Source: JBQTKD01 sp052389435 (GTDB lineage Bacteria > Actinomycetota > Actinomycetes > Sporichthyales > Sporichthyaceae). From it: a stretch of 25,034 nucleotides of DNA. A program made the position numbers and the translations under genes. This document shows, piece after piece, positions 6,879 to 15,004 of the stretch (positions are counted from its first letter, which is position 1; every line of letters begins with the position of its first letter). Under the pieces are notes generated by a model. It saw only the letters and a list, made by a program, of their open reading frames with translations, searched no databases and had not been told where the DNA came from. The stretch covers positions 1 through 25,034 of the forward strand of contig JBQTIB010000099.1 in assembly GCA_052389435.1 (NCBI GenBank). The letters run 5' to 3'.

Positions 6879-7673
6879 GTGGCGAACGCGGTCGCTCCGC
6901 CGCGGGCTCCCCGGCTCACTCACGGCCTGTGGCGCGCCGCGAGCCCCATCGGGCTGCTCCTGCTCTGGCAGTTGGCCTCCGTCACCGGCGTGCTCGACGA
7001 GGACACCCTCGACTCCCCGGTCCGCATCGCCGAGCAGGCGTGGCAACTGACCCGGGACGGGGTGCTGCCCGAGGCCCTGCTCGTGTCGCTGCGGCGGGCC
7101 ATGCTCGGCTTCGTCGTCGGCCTGCTCGTCGCCGTCCCGCTGGGCATCGCCGCCGCCCGCAGCAAGATCGGCGACCTGATCGTCGACCCGCCGATGCAGA
7201 TGCTCCGCACCATCCCGCTGTTCGGACTCGTGCCGCTGTTCATCCTCTGGTTCGGCATCGGCGAACAGCCCAAGATCCTGCTCGTCGCGCTCGCCGCCAT
7301 GGTGCCCGTCTACCTGAACCTGGTCGCCGCGCTGCGCGGCATCGAGCCCGACCTGTTCGAAGTCGCCGACGCCTTCCGGCTCAGCCGTACCGAGCGGATC
7401 CGGCACGTCCTGATCCCCGGCGCGCTGCCCGGAACCCTCGTCGGAATCCGCCAGGCGTTGGGGTTCGCGTGGCTGACCCTGATCGTCGCGGAGCAGATCA
7501 ACGCCCGGTCCGGGCTCGGGCAGATGGTCAACTCCGCACGGGACTTCCAGCAGACCGACACGATCGTCGTGGGCCTGCTCGCCTACGCCGCGCTCGGCCT
7601 GATCACCGACGCCGTCGTCCGGGTTCTGGAGCGACGTGCGATGCGCTGGCGGGACTCGGTGTCCACGGCATGA
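6879..7673 (+). CDS. ABC transporter permease, SsuC/TauC type
   Basis: Inner-membrane permease of an importer related to aliphatic sulfonate, taurine and nitrate systems. GTG 6879 is preferred because GGAGGAGG lies 7 nt upstream; the frame also opens at 6831. The 264 residues contain about six hydrophobic segments, beginning with SPIGLLLLWQLASV. The cytoplasmic EAA coupling loop is seen in the stretch with EVADAFRLSRTERIRHVLIPGALPG, where the ATPase docks. The stop overlaps the next start by four bases (ATGA), so translation is coupled. Substrate class is not readable from the permease. Confidence 0.94.
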   Translation: MANAVAPPRAPRLTHGLWRAASPIGLLLLWQLASVTGVLDEDTLDSPVRIAEQAWQLTRDGVLPEALLVSLRRAMLGFVVGLLVAVPLGIAAARSKIGDLIVDPPMQMLRTIPLFGLVPLFILWFGIGEQPKILLVALAAMVPVYLNLVAALRGIEPDLFEVADAFRLSRTERIRHVLIPGALPGTLVGIRQALGFAWLTLIVAEQINARSGLGQMVNSARDFQQTDTIVVGLLAYAALGLITDAVVRVLERRAMRWRDSVSTA

Positions 7674-8401
7674 GCGAGCGCGGCGAGCGAATCGAAAAGC
7701 ACGGCGTGGTGGAACTGACCGGCGTGAGCCGCCGCTTCGGTGAGCGGCTCGTGCTGGACAACGTCGATCTGCGCATCGCGCCGGGGGAGTTCGTCGCGCT
7801 GCTCGGGCACTCCGGCTCCGGCAAGTCGACGCTGCTGCGCGTCCTCGCCGGGCTGGACCGGGGAACCTCGGGAGCGGTCCACACCGGAGCGCGCCCGACG
7901 GTGGTGTTCCAGGACCCGCGACTGCTGCCGTGGCGCTCGGTGCTGACGAACGTGACGATCGGTCTGCGCGGACCCGATCCCGCGCGCCGCGGCCGCGACG
8001 CCCTGGCGGAGGTCGGGCTGGCCGGCCGGGAGAACGACTGGCCGCGCGCTCTTTCGGGCGGGCAGCGGCAACGCGTCGCCCTCGCCCGCGCGCTCGTGCG
8101 GGAACCCGACCTGCTGCTGCTCGACGAACCGTTCAGCGCCCTCGACGCCCTCACCCGGGTGTCCGCCCAGGACCTGGTGCACCGGGTCTGGGAGGCCCAC
8201 CGGCCCGCCGTCCTCCTGGTGACGCACGACGTCGAAGAGGCACTGCTGGCCGCGGACCGTGTTCTGCTGCTCGAAGCGGGCCGGATCGTTCACGATGTGC
8301 CGGTGGACGCCGCCCGCCCCCGACGCCGCGACCATCCCACGATCACCTCGATGCGCCTGGACCTGCTGCGCAGGCTCGGCGTGATCGACCCCGCCCGTTG
8401 A
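7670..8401 (+). CDS. ABC transporter ATP-binding protein, SsuB/TauB type
   Basis: ATPase partner of the permease, 243 residues. Motifs in order: Walker A GHSGSGKST (46-54), Q-loop in VFQDPRLLPW (Gln81; this extended motif is typical of the sulfonate/nitrate/taurine group), signature LSGGQ (128-132), Walker B LLLLDE (148-153), and switch His186 (THD). The ATG overlaps the permease stop. All catalytic residues are present. The C-terminal tail after about 205 is short and basic with no regulatory domain. Confidence 0.95.
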   Translation: MSERGERIEKHGVVELTGVSRRFGERLVLDNVDLRIAPGEFVALLGHSGSGKSTLLRVLAGLDRGTSGAVHTGARPTVVFQDPRLLPWRSVLTNVTIGLRGPDPARRGRDALAEVGLAGRENDWPRALSGGQRQRVALARALVREPDLLLLDEPFSALDALTRVSAQDLVHRVWEAHRPAVLLVTHDVEEALLAADRVLLLEAGRIVHDVPVDAARPRRRDHPTITSMRLDLLRRLGVIDPAR

Positions 8402-8418
8402 ACCGATCTAGGAGCACC

Positions 8419-9468
8419 GTGACCCCCTCGCCGATCTCCCGCAGAACCCTGATGCGCCTGGCCGCGGCCGGCGCCGCGGCTGCCGGCCTGGCCGGGTGCG
8501 GCGGGGGCGAGAGCTCCAAGGTGGCCACCCCCGGCGACGTCGGCGCGGTTCCGACGGGCGCGCCGGACCTGAGCGGAGTCACGCTGCGCTGGGCCGTACA
8601 GGCCGACGCGACGCAGTCCCTGCTCGAGGCCTCCGGGCAGCTCGCGAACCTGCCCTACAGGATCGAGTGGTCGAAGTTCGCGTTCGGTCCGGTGATCGTC
8701 GAGGCGCTCGGCGCGGACAAGGTCGACCTCGGCCTGGCCGGTTCGACCCCGCCCATCTTCGGAGCGGTCGCGCAGACGAATTTCCGGGTGATCGCCACGA
8801 CCGCGTTCCGCAGCAAGGTCGGCGCGGCGATCCTGGTGCCCGAGAGCTCTCCGATCCGCGAGATCGGCGACCTGAAGGGCAAGAAGGTCGGCGTGCCCAA
8901 GGCCAGCAACGCCCACGGCCTGCTCCTCACCGTCCTGCACCGGGCCGGGCTCGGCCCGAACGACGCCGAGGCCGTCTTCCTGCCCCCGCCGGACGCGCTG
9001 ACCGCGTTCGGCCGCGGCGACGTCGACGCCGTCTCGCTGTTCGAGCCCTACATCACCCTGGCCAAGCAGAAGGGCGCCCGCGTGGTCGCCGGCGGCCCGC
9101 CGGACGAGGTCGGACACGTCTTCGAGATCGCCTCCACCGGCGCGTTGAACAATCCAGCCAAGCGCGCGGCGATCACGGACGCCATGTCGCGGCTGCGGAT
9201 CGCGCTCGAGTGGGGCAACCAGCACCCCGAGGAGTTCGCGCAGGCCTGGTCCAAGGAGTCGACGCTGCCGCTCGACGTCGTCCGCACCTCGATGCCGGCG
9301 ATGCTGCGCGACGTCGTCCCCTTCGACGACGCGGCACTCGCGGCGCAGCAGACCCTCGCGGATCGGCTCTTCGAGGACAGGGTCATCCCCGAGAAGGTCG
9401 ACTTCTCCGTCGTCGTCGAGCGCGGGCTGCTGCAGCCCGCGCCCTCGGCCAGCCCGATTCCGAGCTGA
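8419..9468 (+). CDS. ABC transporter substrate-binding lipoprotein, SsuA-like
   Basis: GTG 8419 follows GGAG with correct spacing; 349 residues. The N-terminus has a twin-arginine-like SRRTLM and a lipobox LAGC (Cys27), so it is probably Tat-exported and lipid-anchored outside the membrane. The mature part follows the NMT1/SsuA periplasmic-binding fold: VTLRWAVQ, a GPVIVEAL helix, VDLGLAGSTPPIFGA, LKGKKVGVPKASNAH and DAVSLFEPY. In sulfonate or taurine proteins the GxxPP-like loop contacts the ligand; here it reads GSTPP. The substrate is not determinable, but the operon's PhyH and SCP2 genes hint at an organic, possibly lipid-like or sulfonated ligand. Confidence 0.93.
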   Translation: MTPSPISRRTLMRLAAAGAAAAGLAGCGGGESSKVATPGDVGAVPTGAPDLSGVTLRWAVQADATQSLLEASGQLANLPYRIEWSKFAFGPVIVEALGADKVDLGLAGSTPPIFGAVAQTNFRVIATTAFRSKVGAAILVPESSPIREIGDLKGKKVGVPKASNAHGLLLTVLHRAGLGPNDAEAVFLPPPDALTAFGRGDVDAVSLFEPYITLAKQKGARVVAGGPPDEVGHVFEIASTGALNNPAKRAAITDAMSRLRIALEWGNQHPEEFAQAWSKESTLPLDVVRTSMPAMLRDVVPFDDAALAAQQTLADRLFEDRVIPEKVDFSVVVERGLLQPAPSASPIPS

Positions 9469-9542
9469 GCGAGAACATTTCGCGGCGGTGCCTGTCCACC
9501 GCGTAGGAAGACGGTCGCGGGATCCCAACGGATGATGGGGCG

Positions 9543-10427
9543 ATGGACGCTCCCGAGACACTGCTGCCCGGCACCTTGAAGCGCGCCCTGCGTGCGGAGG
9601 AGATCGAGGCGTACTGGCGCGACGGGGCGGCGATCGTTCGCGACGTCGTCCCGCTGGAGTGGATCGAGGCGCTGCGGGGCGCGACGGACGAGTTGATGAC
9701 CGATCCCGCCGTCCCCGGGGTCGACTACGCCGCCGGAAACGGCCCGCGGTTCTTCACCCTGACCTACGCCTGGCGCTACCACCCGGTGTTCCGGGACTGG
9801 GCGCTGCGCGGGCCGATGATCGACCTCGCTCGGCAGGTCCTGCCCCAGGCGCGGACGATGACGATGTTCTTCGACCAGATCTTCGCCCGCGAGGCCGGGG
9901 CGACGAAGACGACGCCGTTTCACCAGGACGCCCCGTACACGCCGGCGACCGAGCCCGACCACTACTTCCGGCAGTGGGTTCCGCTGGACGTGGTGACCCC
10001 GGGCAGCGGCGCGGTGCGCTACCTGCGCGGCTCGCATCGCGGGCCGACCTACCGTGCGCGCAGCTTCGACGAGGCGAACGCCGTCGCCGCGCAGTACGAC
10101 ACCGCCGAGCGGTTCCTCCCGTTGCCGGACTTCGCCGCCTCTTACGCCGAGTACGAGTGGCTGGTGGGCGAGGTGGAGCCGGGCGACGTCGTCCTGCACC
10201 ACCCGGGAACGGTGCACGGCACCCTCCCCGCCACCGAGGCCGTGCCTCGCCGCGCCGTGACCACCATCTACGCCGACGACGAGGTGCGCTGGGATCCGCA
10301 CGAGGGAAACGCCTTCCACAACGAGACTCTGATGGGGCATCAGCCCTGGCCGGAGCTCGCGGCCGGCGACCGCCTGGCCTGTGAACTGTTCCCGCGCGTG
10401 TGGTCCGCCGAGGGGCCCGGACGATGA
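9543..10427 (+). CDS. PhyH-family Fe(II)/2-oxoglutarate dioxygenase
   Basis: A 294-residue protein of the phytanoyl-CoA dioxygenase family, which hydroxylates substrates using Fe(II), O2 and 2-oxoglutarate. The iron triad is visible as His127-x-Asp129 (FHQDAPY) and His225 (TVHGTLPA), with Arg236 or Arg237 downstream as a likely 2-oxoglutarate contact. The N-terminus has the family's EEIEAYWRDGAAIVRDVV pattern. It follows the binding protein by 74 bp on the same strand and overlaps the next gene by four bases (ATGA). The family also includes halogenases and antibiotic enzymes, but an intact HxD motif argues for hydroxylase chemistry. The role is probably first oxidation of what the transporter imports; that is inference. 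Confidence 0.88.
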   Translation: MDAPETLLPGTLKRALRAEEIEAYWRDGAAIVRDVVPLEWIEALRGATDELMTDPAVPGVDYAAGNGPRFFTLTYAWRYHPVFRDWALRGPMIDLARQVLPQARTMTMFFDQIFAREAGATKTTPFHQDAPYTPATEPDHYFRQWVPLDVVTPGSGAVRYLRGSHRGPTYRARSFDEANAVAAQYDTAERFLPLPDFAASYAEYEWLVGEVEPGDVVLHHPGTVHGTLPATEAVPRRAVTTIYADDEVRWDPHEGNAFHNETLMGHQPWPELAAGDRLACELFPRVWSAEGPGR

Positions 10428-10837
10428 CGCTGACGTTCTTCTCCGAACAGTGGTGCGCGGAGGCGTTGCGCGTGGTCAACGCGGACGACGCGATCCGCGA
10501 GGGACTCGTCGACGCGAGCGGTTTCGACGTCCCGCTGATGTTCGAGTGCAGCGATCACGCCGGTGTCGGGAGCCGGATGGAGTTCGTCGGCGGCGAAGCG
10601 ACGGCGTGGACCTCCGGCACGGACTGGGGGGTCGTCGACCGCACCGGCGCGACGTTCAGCGCGTCGCTGGAGATCTGGCGCGGCGTCGCCGAGGGCGAGC
10701 GGGACGCCTCGCTGCTGCTGATGGAACGCAAGCTGCGACTCAAGGACACCAAGCGGCAGGCGATGGCCGCCAACTACCGCGCCGTCGACGCGCTGTTCAA
10801 ATCGTGGGGCGAACTCGCGACGGACTGGAACCTCTGA
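10424..10837 (+). CDS. SCP2-like sterol/lipid-binding protein
   Basis: A 137-residue soluble protein starting at an ATG that overlaps the dioxygenase stop. The sequence opens with FFSEQWCAEALRVVN and continues with a beta-rich middle, TFSASLEIWRGVAEGERDASLLLMERKLRLKD and a C-terminal helix. This is the order seen in actinobacterial SCP2 sterol-transfer-like proteins: a hydrophobic pocket over a five-stranded sheet. No catalytic motif is expected. Last gene of the operon beginning at 6879. It may carry a hydrophobic substrate or product for the dioxygenase. The SCP2 match is by overall pattern, so somewhat less certain than the others. Confidence 0.75.
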   Translation: MTLTFFSEQWCAEALRVVNADDAIREGLVDASGFDVPLMFECSDHAGVGSRMEFVGGEATAWTSGTDWGVVDRTGATFSASLEIWRGVAEGERDASLLLMERKLRLKDTKRQAMAANYRAVDALFKSWGELATDWNL

Positions 10838-10840
10838 GCT

Positions 10841-10854
10841 TCCCCGGCCGGGGA
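10841..10854. terminator. Palindrome after the ABC-PhyH-SCP2 operon
   Basis: TCCCCGGCCGGGGA is a perfect 14-bp palindrome four bases after the SCP2-like stop codon. There is no T-run, so it may terminate only weakly or be a protein site. Confidence 0.3.
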
Positions 10855-10948
10855 GTTCAGTCGGGCTGCGCGCCGGTGAACCGGTTTCTGGACGCTGCAG
10901 CAGACCTTCGGTCGGGTTCGACGAAATGTCGACTATAGATGCGACGAT

Positions 10949-10959
10949 CTGATAATCAG
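10949..10959. promoter_or_regulatory. Short palindrome CTGATAATCAG
   Basis: An 11-bp palindrome preceded by GAT, in the leader of the ATPase/DUF4143 gene. Half-sites CTGAT/ATCAG match those at 3747 and 6756 but are 4 bp closer together, so it may be bound by a different regulator. Confidence 0.3.
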
Positions 10960-10962
10960 TGG

Positions 10963-11004
10963 TTCGACGTTTTGACAACTAAGCTTCCGACGTTTTGAAA
11001 ACTA
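10963..11004 (+). repeat. Tandem 19-bp repeats in the leader of the ATPase gene
   Basis: Two copies (10963-10981 and 10986-11004), identical at 17 of 19 positions, share CGACGTTTTGA and AACTA and are spaced 23 bp start to start. They end 16 bp before the GTG at 11021. The first copy contains TTGACA (10972-10977), a perfect -35 hexamer, though no good -10 follows. The region is AT-richer than its surroundings and probably regulatory. Confidence 0.5.
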
Positions 11005-11020
11005 GGTGTAAGTTTCGGAC

Positions 11021-12280
11021 GTGATCGCGCCCTGGCTGCCCCGGCGTGCAGCCGACGTCGCAGTGGCGGCGCTCGGCGACTTCAGAGTGCTGGTGGTTCA
11101 CGGCGCCCGCCAGGTCGGCAAATCCACGCTGGCGGCGCACCTGGCCGAGCGGATCGGCGCGGCCGTGGTCAGCCTGGACGACGAGGACGCTCGCCGCGCG
11201 GCGCAGAACGACCCCGCGACGTTCTTGCAGGCCATGGGCACGCCGCTCGTGATCGACGAGATCCAACGGGTCGGCGAGCCGCTCGTCCTCGCGGTGAAGG
11301 CCGCGGTCGACCGAGACCGACGTCGCGGTCAGTTCGTCCTCACCGGTTCGACGAACTTCCTCACCGTTCCGACGATCTCCGAGTCGCTGGCCGGTCGAGC
11401 GGCCTTTCTCACCCTCTGGCCCCTGGCGCAGGGAGAGCTTCACGACGGCGCCGACGCGTTCCTGGATCGGGCATTCGGCGGACCCGCGGAGCTGCTTGCG
11501 CACGAGGGCGCCTCCATCGAGCGGGACGAGTACCTCGAACGTCTCTGCCTGGGCGGGTATCCGGAGTTGTTGTCGATCACCGAGCGCGGCCGTCGGCGGT
11601 GGTTCGACAGCTACGTCTCGACCGTGCTCGCACGCGAGATCGAGATGGCCGGAGACATTCGCCGGTCCGATGCGCTGGCCGGAATGGTTCGGTACTTCGC
11701 GGCCATCACGGCGAGCGAACTGGTGCTGACCTCCGCGGCGGAGCGGCTGGGGATCGCGCGTGCCACCGCCGCTGAATACCTCCCCTGGCTGCAGACCGTG
11801 TTCTTGGTCCATCACGTTCCGGCCTGGAGTCGGAACCTGACGGCCAAGGTGGTCAAGCGACCGAAGATCCACATGGTCGATACCGGTGTGGCGGCGAACC
11901 TGCTGGGTCGTCGGCCCGAAGCTCTACGGCATCCGACGGAACCGGCCACCGGGCCACTGTTCGAATCCTTCGTGGTGAACGAGATCGCCAAGCAGCTCAC
12001 CTGGAGCGGAACTGCCGCTCGTCTGTTCCACTTTCGCGATCGCGACGGTACCGAAGTAGATGCGGTTCTCGAAGCCGACGACGGTCGAGTGGTAGCCGTC
12101 GAGACGAAGGCGACCTCGACCCCACGGCCGGAGGACTTCCGCGGCCTCGCCAAACTGCGGGACGCGGTCGATCGCGCCGGTGGGCAGTTCGTGGGCGGCG
12201 TTCTCCTGCACACCGGTCCCCGTCGACTCCCGTTCGGCGAGCGGTTGGTGGCGCTGCCCGCGGCCGACCTCTGGACCTGA
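11021..12280 (+). CDS. AAA+ ATPase with C-terminal DUF4143 (nuclease-like) domain
   Basis: A 419-residue protein. The N-terminal ATPase has Walker A GARQVGKST (28-36), Walker B LVIDE (76-80) and a sensor segment LTGSTN. A middle part with GGYPELL and a winged-helix-like segment (AAERLGIARATAAEYLPWLQ region) follows. The C-terminal DUF4143 region contains Glu316 (FES), Asp347 (TEVDAV) and Glu361-x-Lys363 (VETKAT), a PD-(D/E)XK-like arrangement. GTG 11021 has only a weak upstream AGG. Family members are common and sporadic across bacteria; the biological role is not established and suggestions range from DNA processing to defence. It stands alone, with its own repeat-containing leader, and no partner gene is adjacent. 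Confidence 0.9.
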   Translation: MIAPWLPRRAADVAVAALGDFRVLVVHGARQVGKSTLAAHLAERIGAAVVSLDDEDARRAAQNDPATFLQAMGTPLVIDEIQRVGEPLVLAVKAAVDRDRRRGQFVLTGSTNFLTVPTISESLAGRAAFLTLWPLAQGELHDGADAFLDRAFGGPAELLAHEGASIERDEYLERLCLGGYPELLSITERGRRRWFDSYVSTVLAREIEMAGDIRRSDALAGMVRYFAAITASELVLTSAAERLGIARATAAEYLPWLQTVFLVHHVPAWSRNLTAKVVKRPKIHMVDTGVAANLLGRRPEALRHPTEPATGPLFESFVVNEIAKQLTWSGTAARLFHFRDRDGTEVDAVLEADDGRVVAVETKATSTPRPEDFRGLAKLRDAVDRAGGQFVGGVLLHTGPRRLPFGERLVALPAADLWT

Positions 12281-12294
12281 GAGGCGTGCGCCTC
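12281..12294 (+). terminator. Hairpin after the ATPase gene
   Basis: GAGGCG and CGCCTC form an inverted repeat starting directly after the stop codon. It lacks a clear T-tract; termination is inferred from position. Confidence 0.35.
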
Positions 12295-12357
12295 CGCAAG
12301 GGGGGATGATGGTTCCGCGGCATCCCTTCTGCCGCGCCCCGTGCTCGCGAGTAGGAC

Positions 12358-13747
12358 ATGAAGCAACCGCCCTACTCCCACCTGGCCCGACGCGCGCTCC
12401 CGTTCCGGTGCCCGCGCCGGGATGCGCTCAATCTGGGCGTCGCGGCGATCCTGCTCGCCGTCGTCGCGCTGTGGGCGGCCGGCGGAAGGTCCGCGCTGCG
12501 TCCGCCCACGGTGGCCGACGCGCTGATCTCGGCGGCACGGCTGAGCGGGCTGCTCGCCGCGGTCCTGATGCTCGTCGCCGTTTTCCTGACCGCGCGCGTT
12601 CCGACGCTGGAGCGGGCCGTCGGCCACGACGATCTGACGCGCCGTCACCGGCTGGTCGCCATCTGGTCCTTCGGCCTGCTGTGGCTGCACGTCGCCCTGA
12701 GCCTGTTCGGCTACGCGCGACGGGCCCGCACCGACGTGCCGCGCATGGCGTGGGAACTCCTGACGACCTTCCCGGGGATCCTGCTCGCGGCCGCGGCGAC
12801 GACGGCGACCACGCTCGTGGCCGCCACCTCGGGCCGGGCGGCTCGGCGCCGCCTGCGCTACGAGAGCTGGCACCTGCTGCACCTGTACTCCTACCTCGGC
12901 GCCGGTCTGGCCGTTCCACACCAGATCTGGGTGGGCGGCGACTTCGTCGGATCGCCTGCCCCCACGGCGTTCTGGGTTTCGGCATGGGTGGCGTGCGCGA
13001 CCGCCGTGCTGCTGTTCCGCGTGCTGCTGCCGGCGACCCGGACGTGGCGGCACGGAATCCGAGTGCGGGAGGTCCGCGCGGAGGGCCCGGACGTCGTCTC
13101 GGTCACCTTCACCGGGCGGGATCTGAGCCGGCTCGGGGCGCAGGCGGGGCAGTACCTCGTGTGGCGCTTCCTCGACGGTTCCGGGTGGTCGCGCGGCCAC
13201 CCCTACTCCCTGTCGGCGGCGCCGACCGCCGAGCGGCTCCAGATCACGGTCAAGGCGTCGGGTCCGGACAGCGGCTCGTCTCGGCGGTCTGACCCCCGGC
13301 ACCCGAGTGGTGATCGAAGGCCCCTACGGGCGGCTCAACCCCGCCCGGCACACGGGCGGCAAGGTCGTGATGATCGCCGGCGGCATCGGCATCGCTCCGC
13401 TGCTGGCCCTGCTGGAGGACCTGGCCTACCCGCGCGGCGGGGCCGTCCTGCTGTACCGCGCCAGTGCTCGGGCCGATCTGGTCTTCGAAGCCGAGATCGC
13501 GGAGTTGGACGCCACCCGCGGACTTCAGGTCCACTACCTGCTCGGTCCACGCGGATCGGCCGAGGCGACGTGGCTGCCGGACGGCGGGGCGTCGGCCTCC
13601 GAGAGCCTGCTCGCGATGGTTCCCGATCTACCGCGCTGCGACGTGTTCGTCTGCGGGCCCGACCCGTGGGCCGACGCGGTCTGCGCCTCCGCCGTCACGG
13701 CCGGCCTGCCCGAGTGGCGACTGCATCGCGAACGGTTCTCGTGGTGA
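12358..13747 (+). pseudogene. Ferric-reductase-like membrane flavoprotein, frameshifted
   Basis: Would be a 462-residue haem-binding membrane oxidoreductase passing electrons from NAD(P)H through FAD. The first 305 or so codons (frame of 12358) give about six membrane helices with His111 (LLWLHV), His172, His175 and His188 as haem-ligand candidates, then the FAD domain (HPYSLSAAP). The reading frame then fails: from about 13274 the sequence continues one frame on (ARLGGLTPGTRVVIEGPYG). It carries the NAD-binding GGIGIAPLLALL and CGPDPW to the stop at 13745-13747. Dropping one G near 13271-13274 restores a continuous protein. As read, the first frame runs on in nonsense. The stop region overlaps the next gene's GTG. 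It is either a real frameshift or a base error. Confidence 0.85.
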
Positions 13748-14184
13748 CGACACGGTGGGCGGGCGCGCGCAACGCCGGGTTCGCCGCGGCCACGGCGTTG
13801 ATCCTCGTCCTGCTGTTCCTGCAGCCCACCAGCACCAACGGCGGGCGGCCGGGAACGACGCTCGCCGACGAACTCGTCACGATCGACGCCAACGGCGACG
13901 TCCTCTCGACCGGTCCTGCCGTCCCCACCGAGTACGGGCCCGTCCGGGTCCGCGCCCGGATCCGCGACGGTCGGATCGTGCGGACCGTCGCCGTGGAGTA
14001 CCCGGACGCGAACATCGTGGACCGGATCATCAACGACGAAGCGCTGCCCAAACTCGCGCGCTCGGCGGTGGAACGCCAGGACGGCAACGTCGACACCATC
14101 AGCCAGGCCACGGTCACCTCGATCGGCTACGACTCCTCGCTGCAGGCCGCCATCGACGCCGCCGCGGCGTTCGACCGGCGCTGA
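13744..14184 (+). CDS. Membrane-anchored FMN-binding domain protein
   Basis: A 146-residue protein starting at GTG 13744, overlapping the reductase stop (GTGA). One N-terminal hydrophobic helix (AGFAAATALILVLLFL) would anchor it with the rest outside. The C-terminal domain matches the NqrC/RnfG-type FMN-binding fold: VRVRARIRDGRIVRTVAVEYP and, near the end, DTISQATVTSIGYDSSLQAAIDAA. The Thr of the ATVTS segment is the expected site of covalent FMN attachment; family motifs usually read SGAT, here SQAT. The ApbE gene beside it encodes the enzyme that would attach the FMN. The frame itself is intact. Confidence 0.85.
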   Translation: MTTRWAGARNAGFAAATALILVLLFLQPTSTNGGRPGTTLADELVTIDANGDVLSTGPAVPTEYGPVRVRARIRDGRIVRTVAVEYPDANIVDRIINDEALPKLARSAVERQDGNVDTISQATVTSIGYDSSLQAAIDAAAAFDRR

Positions 14185-14204
14185 GCGGGCGAGGAGGAGG
14201 GCCG

Positions 14205-14981
14205 GTGGCACCGCTGCGTCGAAGCTGGGTCTAGCAGATCATGGGCATGCCGATCAGCGTCCTGGCACGAGGTCCGGGCGCACGCGACGACGACGCGGCC
14301 TCGGCCGTCGAACGAGTTTTCGCGGAGTTGCGCGCGGTCGACGTTCTGTTCTCGCCGTACCGCGCCGACAGCGAGGTGAGCAGAATCGGACGCGGCGAAC
14401 TCGCCCTCGACGCGGCCGATCCGTCCGTCCGCGACGTGGCCGAGCGGTGCGAGCGGGCCCGCGCGGCGACGGGCGGAGCGTTCGACGCCGTGCGTCCGGA
14501 CGGCACGTGGGACCCCACCGGGCTGGTGAAGGGCTGGGCCGTCGAGCGCGCCGCCGGGCACCTGGCGGCGCTGCCCGCAGTGGACTGGTGCCTCAACGCC
14601 GGCGGCGACGTCGCGATCCTCGCGCCGAGCGGCGAGACCTTCGGCGTCGGCATCCTGGACCCCCTCGATCCGGCCCGCATCGCCGCCGTCCTGCACCGGG
14701 CCTCCGGAGGCGTGGCCACCAGCGGGGGATCGGCGCGTGGCGAGCACCTCTACGACCCGCGCACCCGGCGCGCCGCACGGGCGCGCTGGGCCTCGGTGAC
14801 GGTGGCCGGACCTTCTCTGGAGACCGCCGACGTGCTCGCGACCGCCGCGTTCGTCTCCGGCGCCGCCTGGTCCGAAACGGTGGCCGCCGTGCCCGACTAC
14901 ATCGGGCTGGCGATCGCGGCCGACGGCTCGCGGGCGACGATTGCGTCCGACCATCTGACCTGGCTCCCGCCGACCCCCTGA
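14205..14981 (+). pseudogene. apbE: ApbE-type FAD:protein FMN transferase with an early stop codon
   Basis: Transfers FMN from FAD to a Thr or Ser of a partner protein, here presumably the gene just upstream. A strong GAGGAGGAGG (14191-14200) precedes GTG 14205, giving APLRRSWV, then TAG (14232-14234), then QIMGMPISV in the same frame. Family members normally read W-V-E-x-x-MGMP, so GAG to TAG is the likely change. After it the domain is complete: DPTGLVKGWAVERA, NAGGDVAI, ATSGGSARGEHLYDPRTR and ADVLATAAFVSG (Mg/FAD site). Restart at ATG 14241 would give a 246-residue protein missing 12 N-terminal residues, but no good ribosome site precedes it. It may be a pseudogene, a reinitiated gene or a base error. 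Confidence 0.85.
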
Positions 14982-15004
14982 CCGGCTTCCCTGCGACCGG
15001 TCAG
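14978..15004. terminator. Bidirectional terminator made from two convergent stop codons
   Basis: CTGACCGG (14978-14985) and CCGGTCAG (14997-15004) form an 8-bp stem with an 11-nt loop. The apbE TGA (14979-14981) and the opposing gene's TGA (15003 to 15001) lie in opposite arms. No T-tract is present. Confidence 0.45.
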
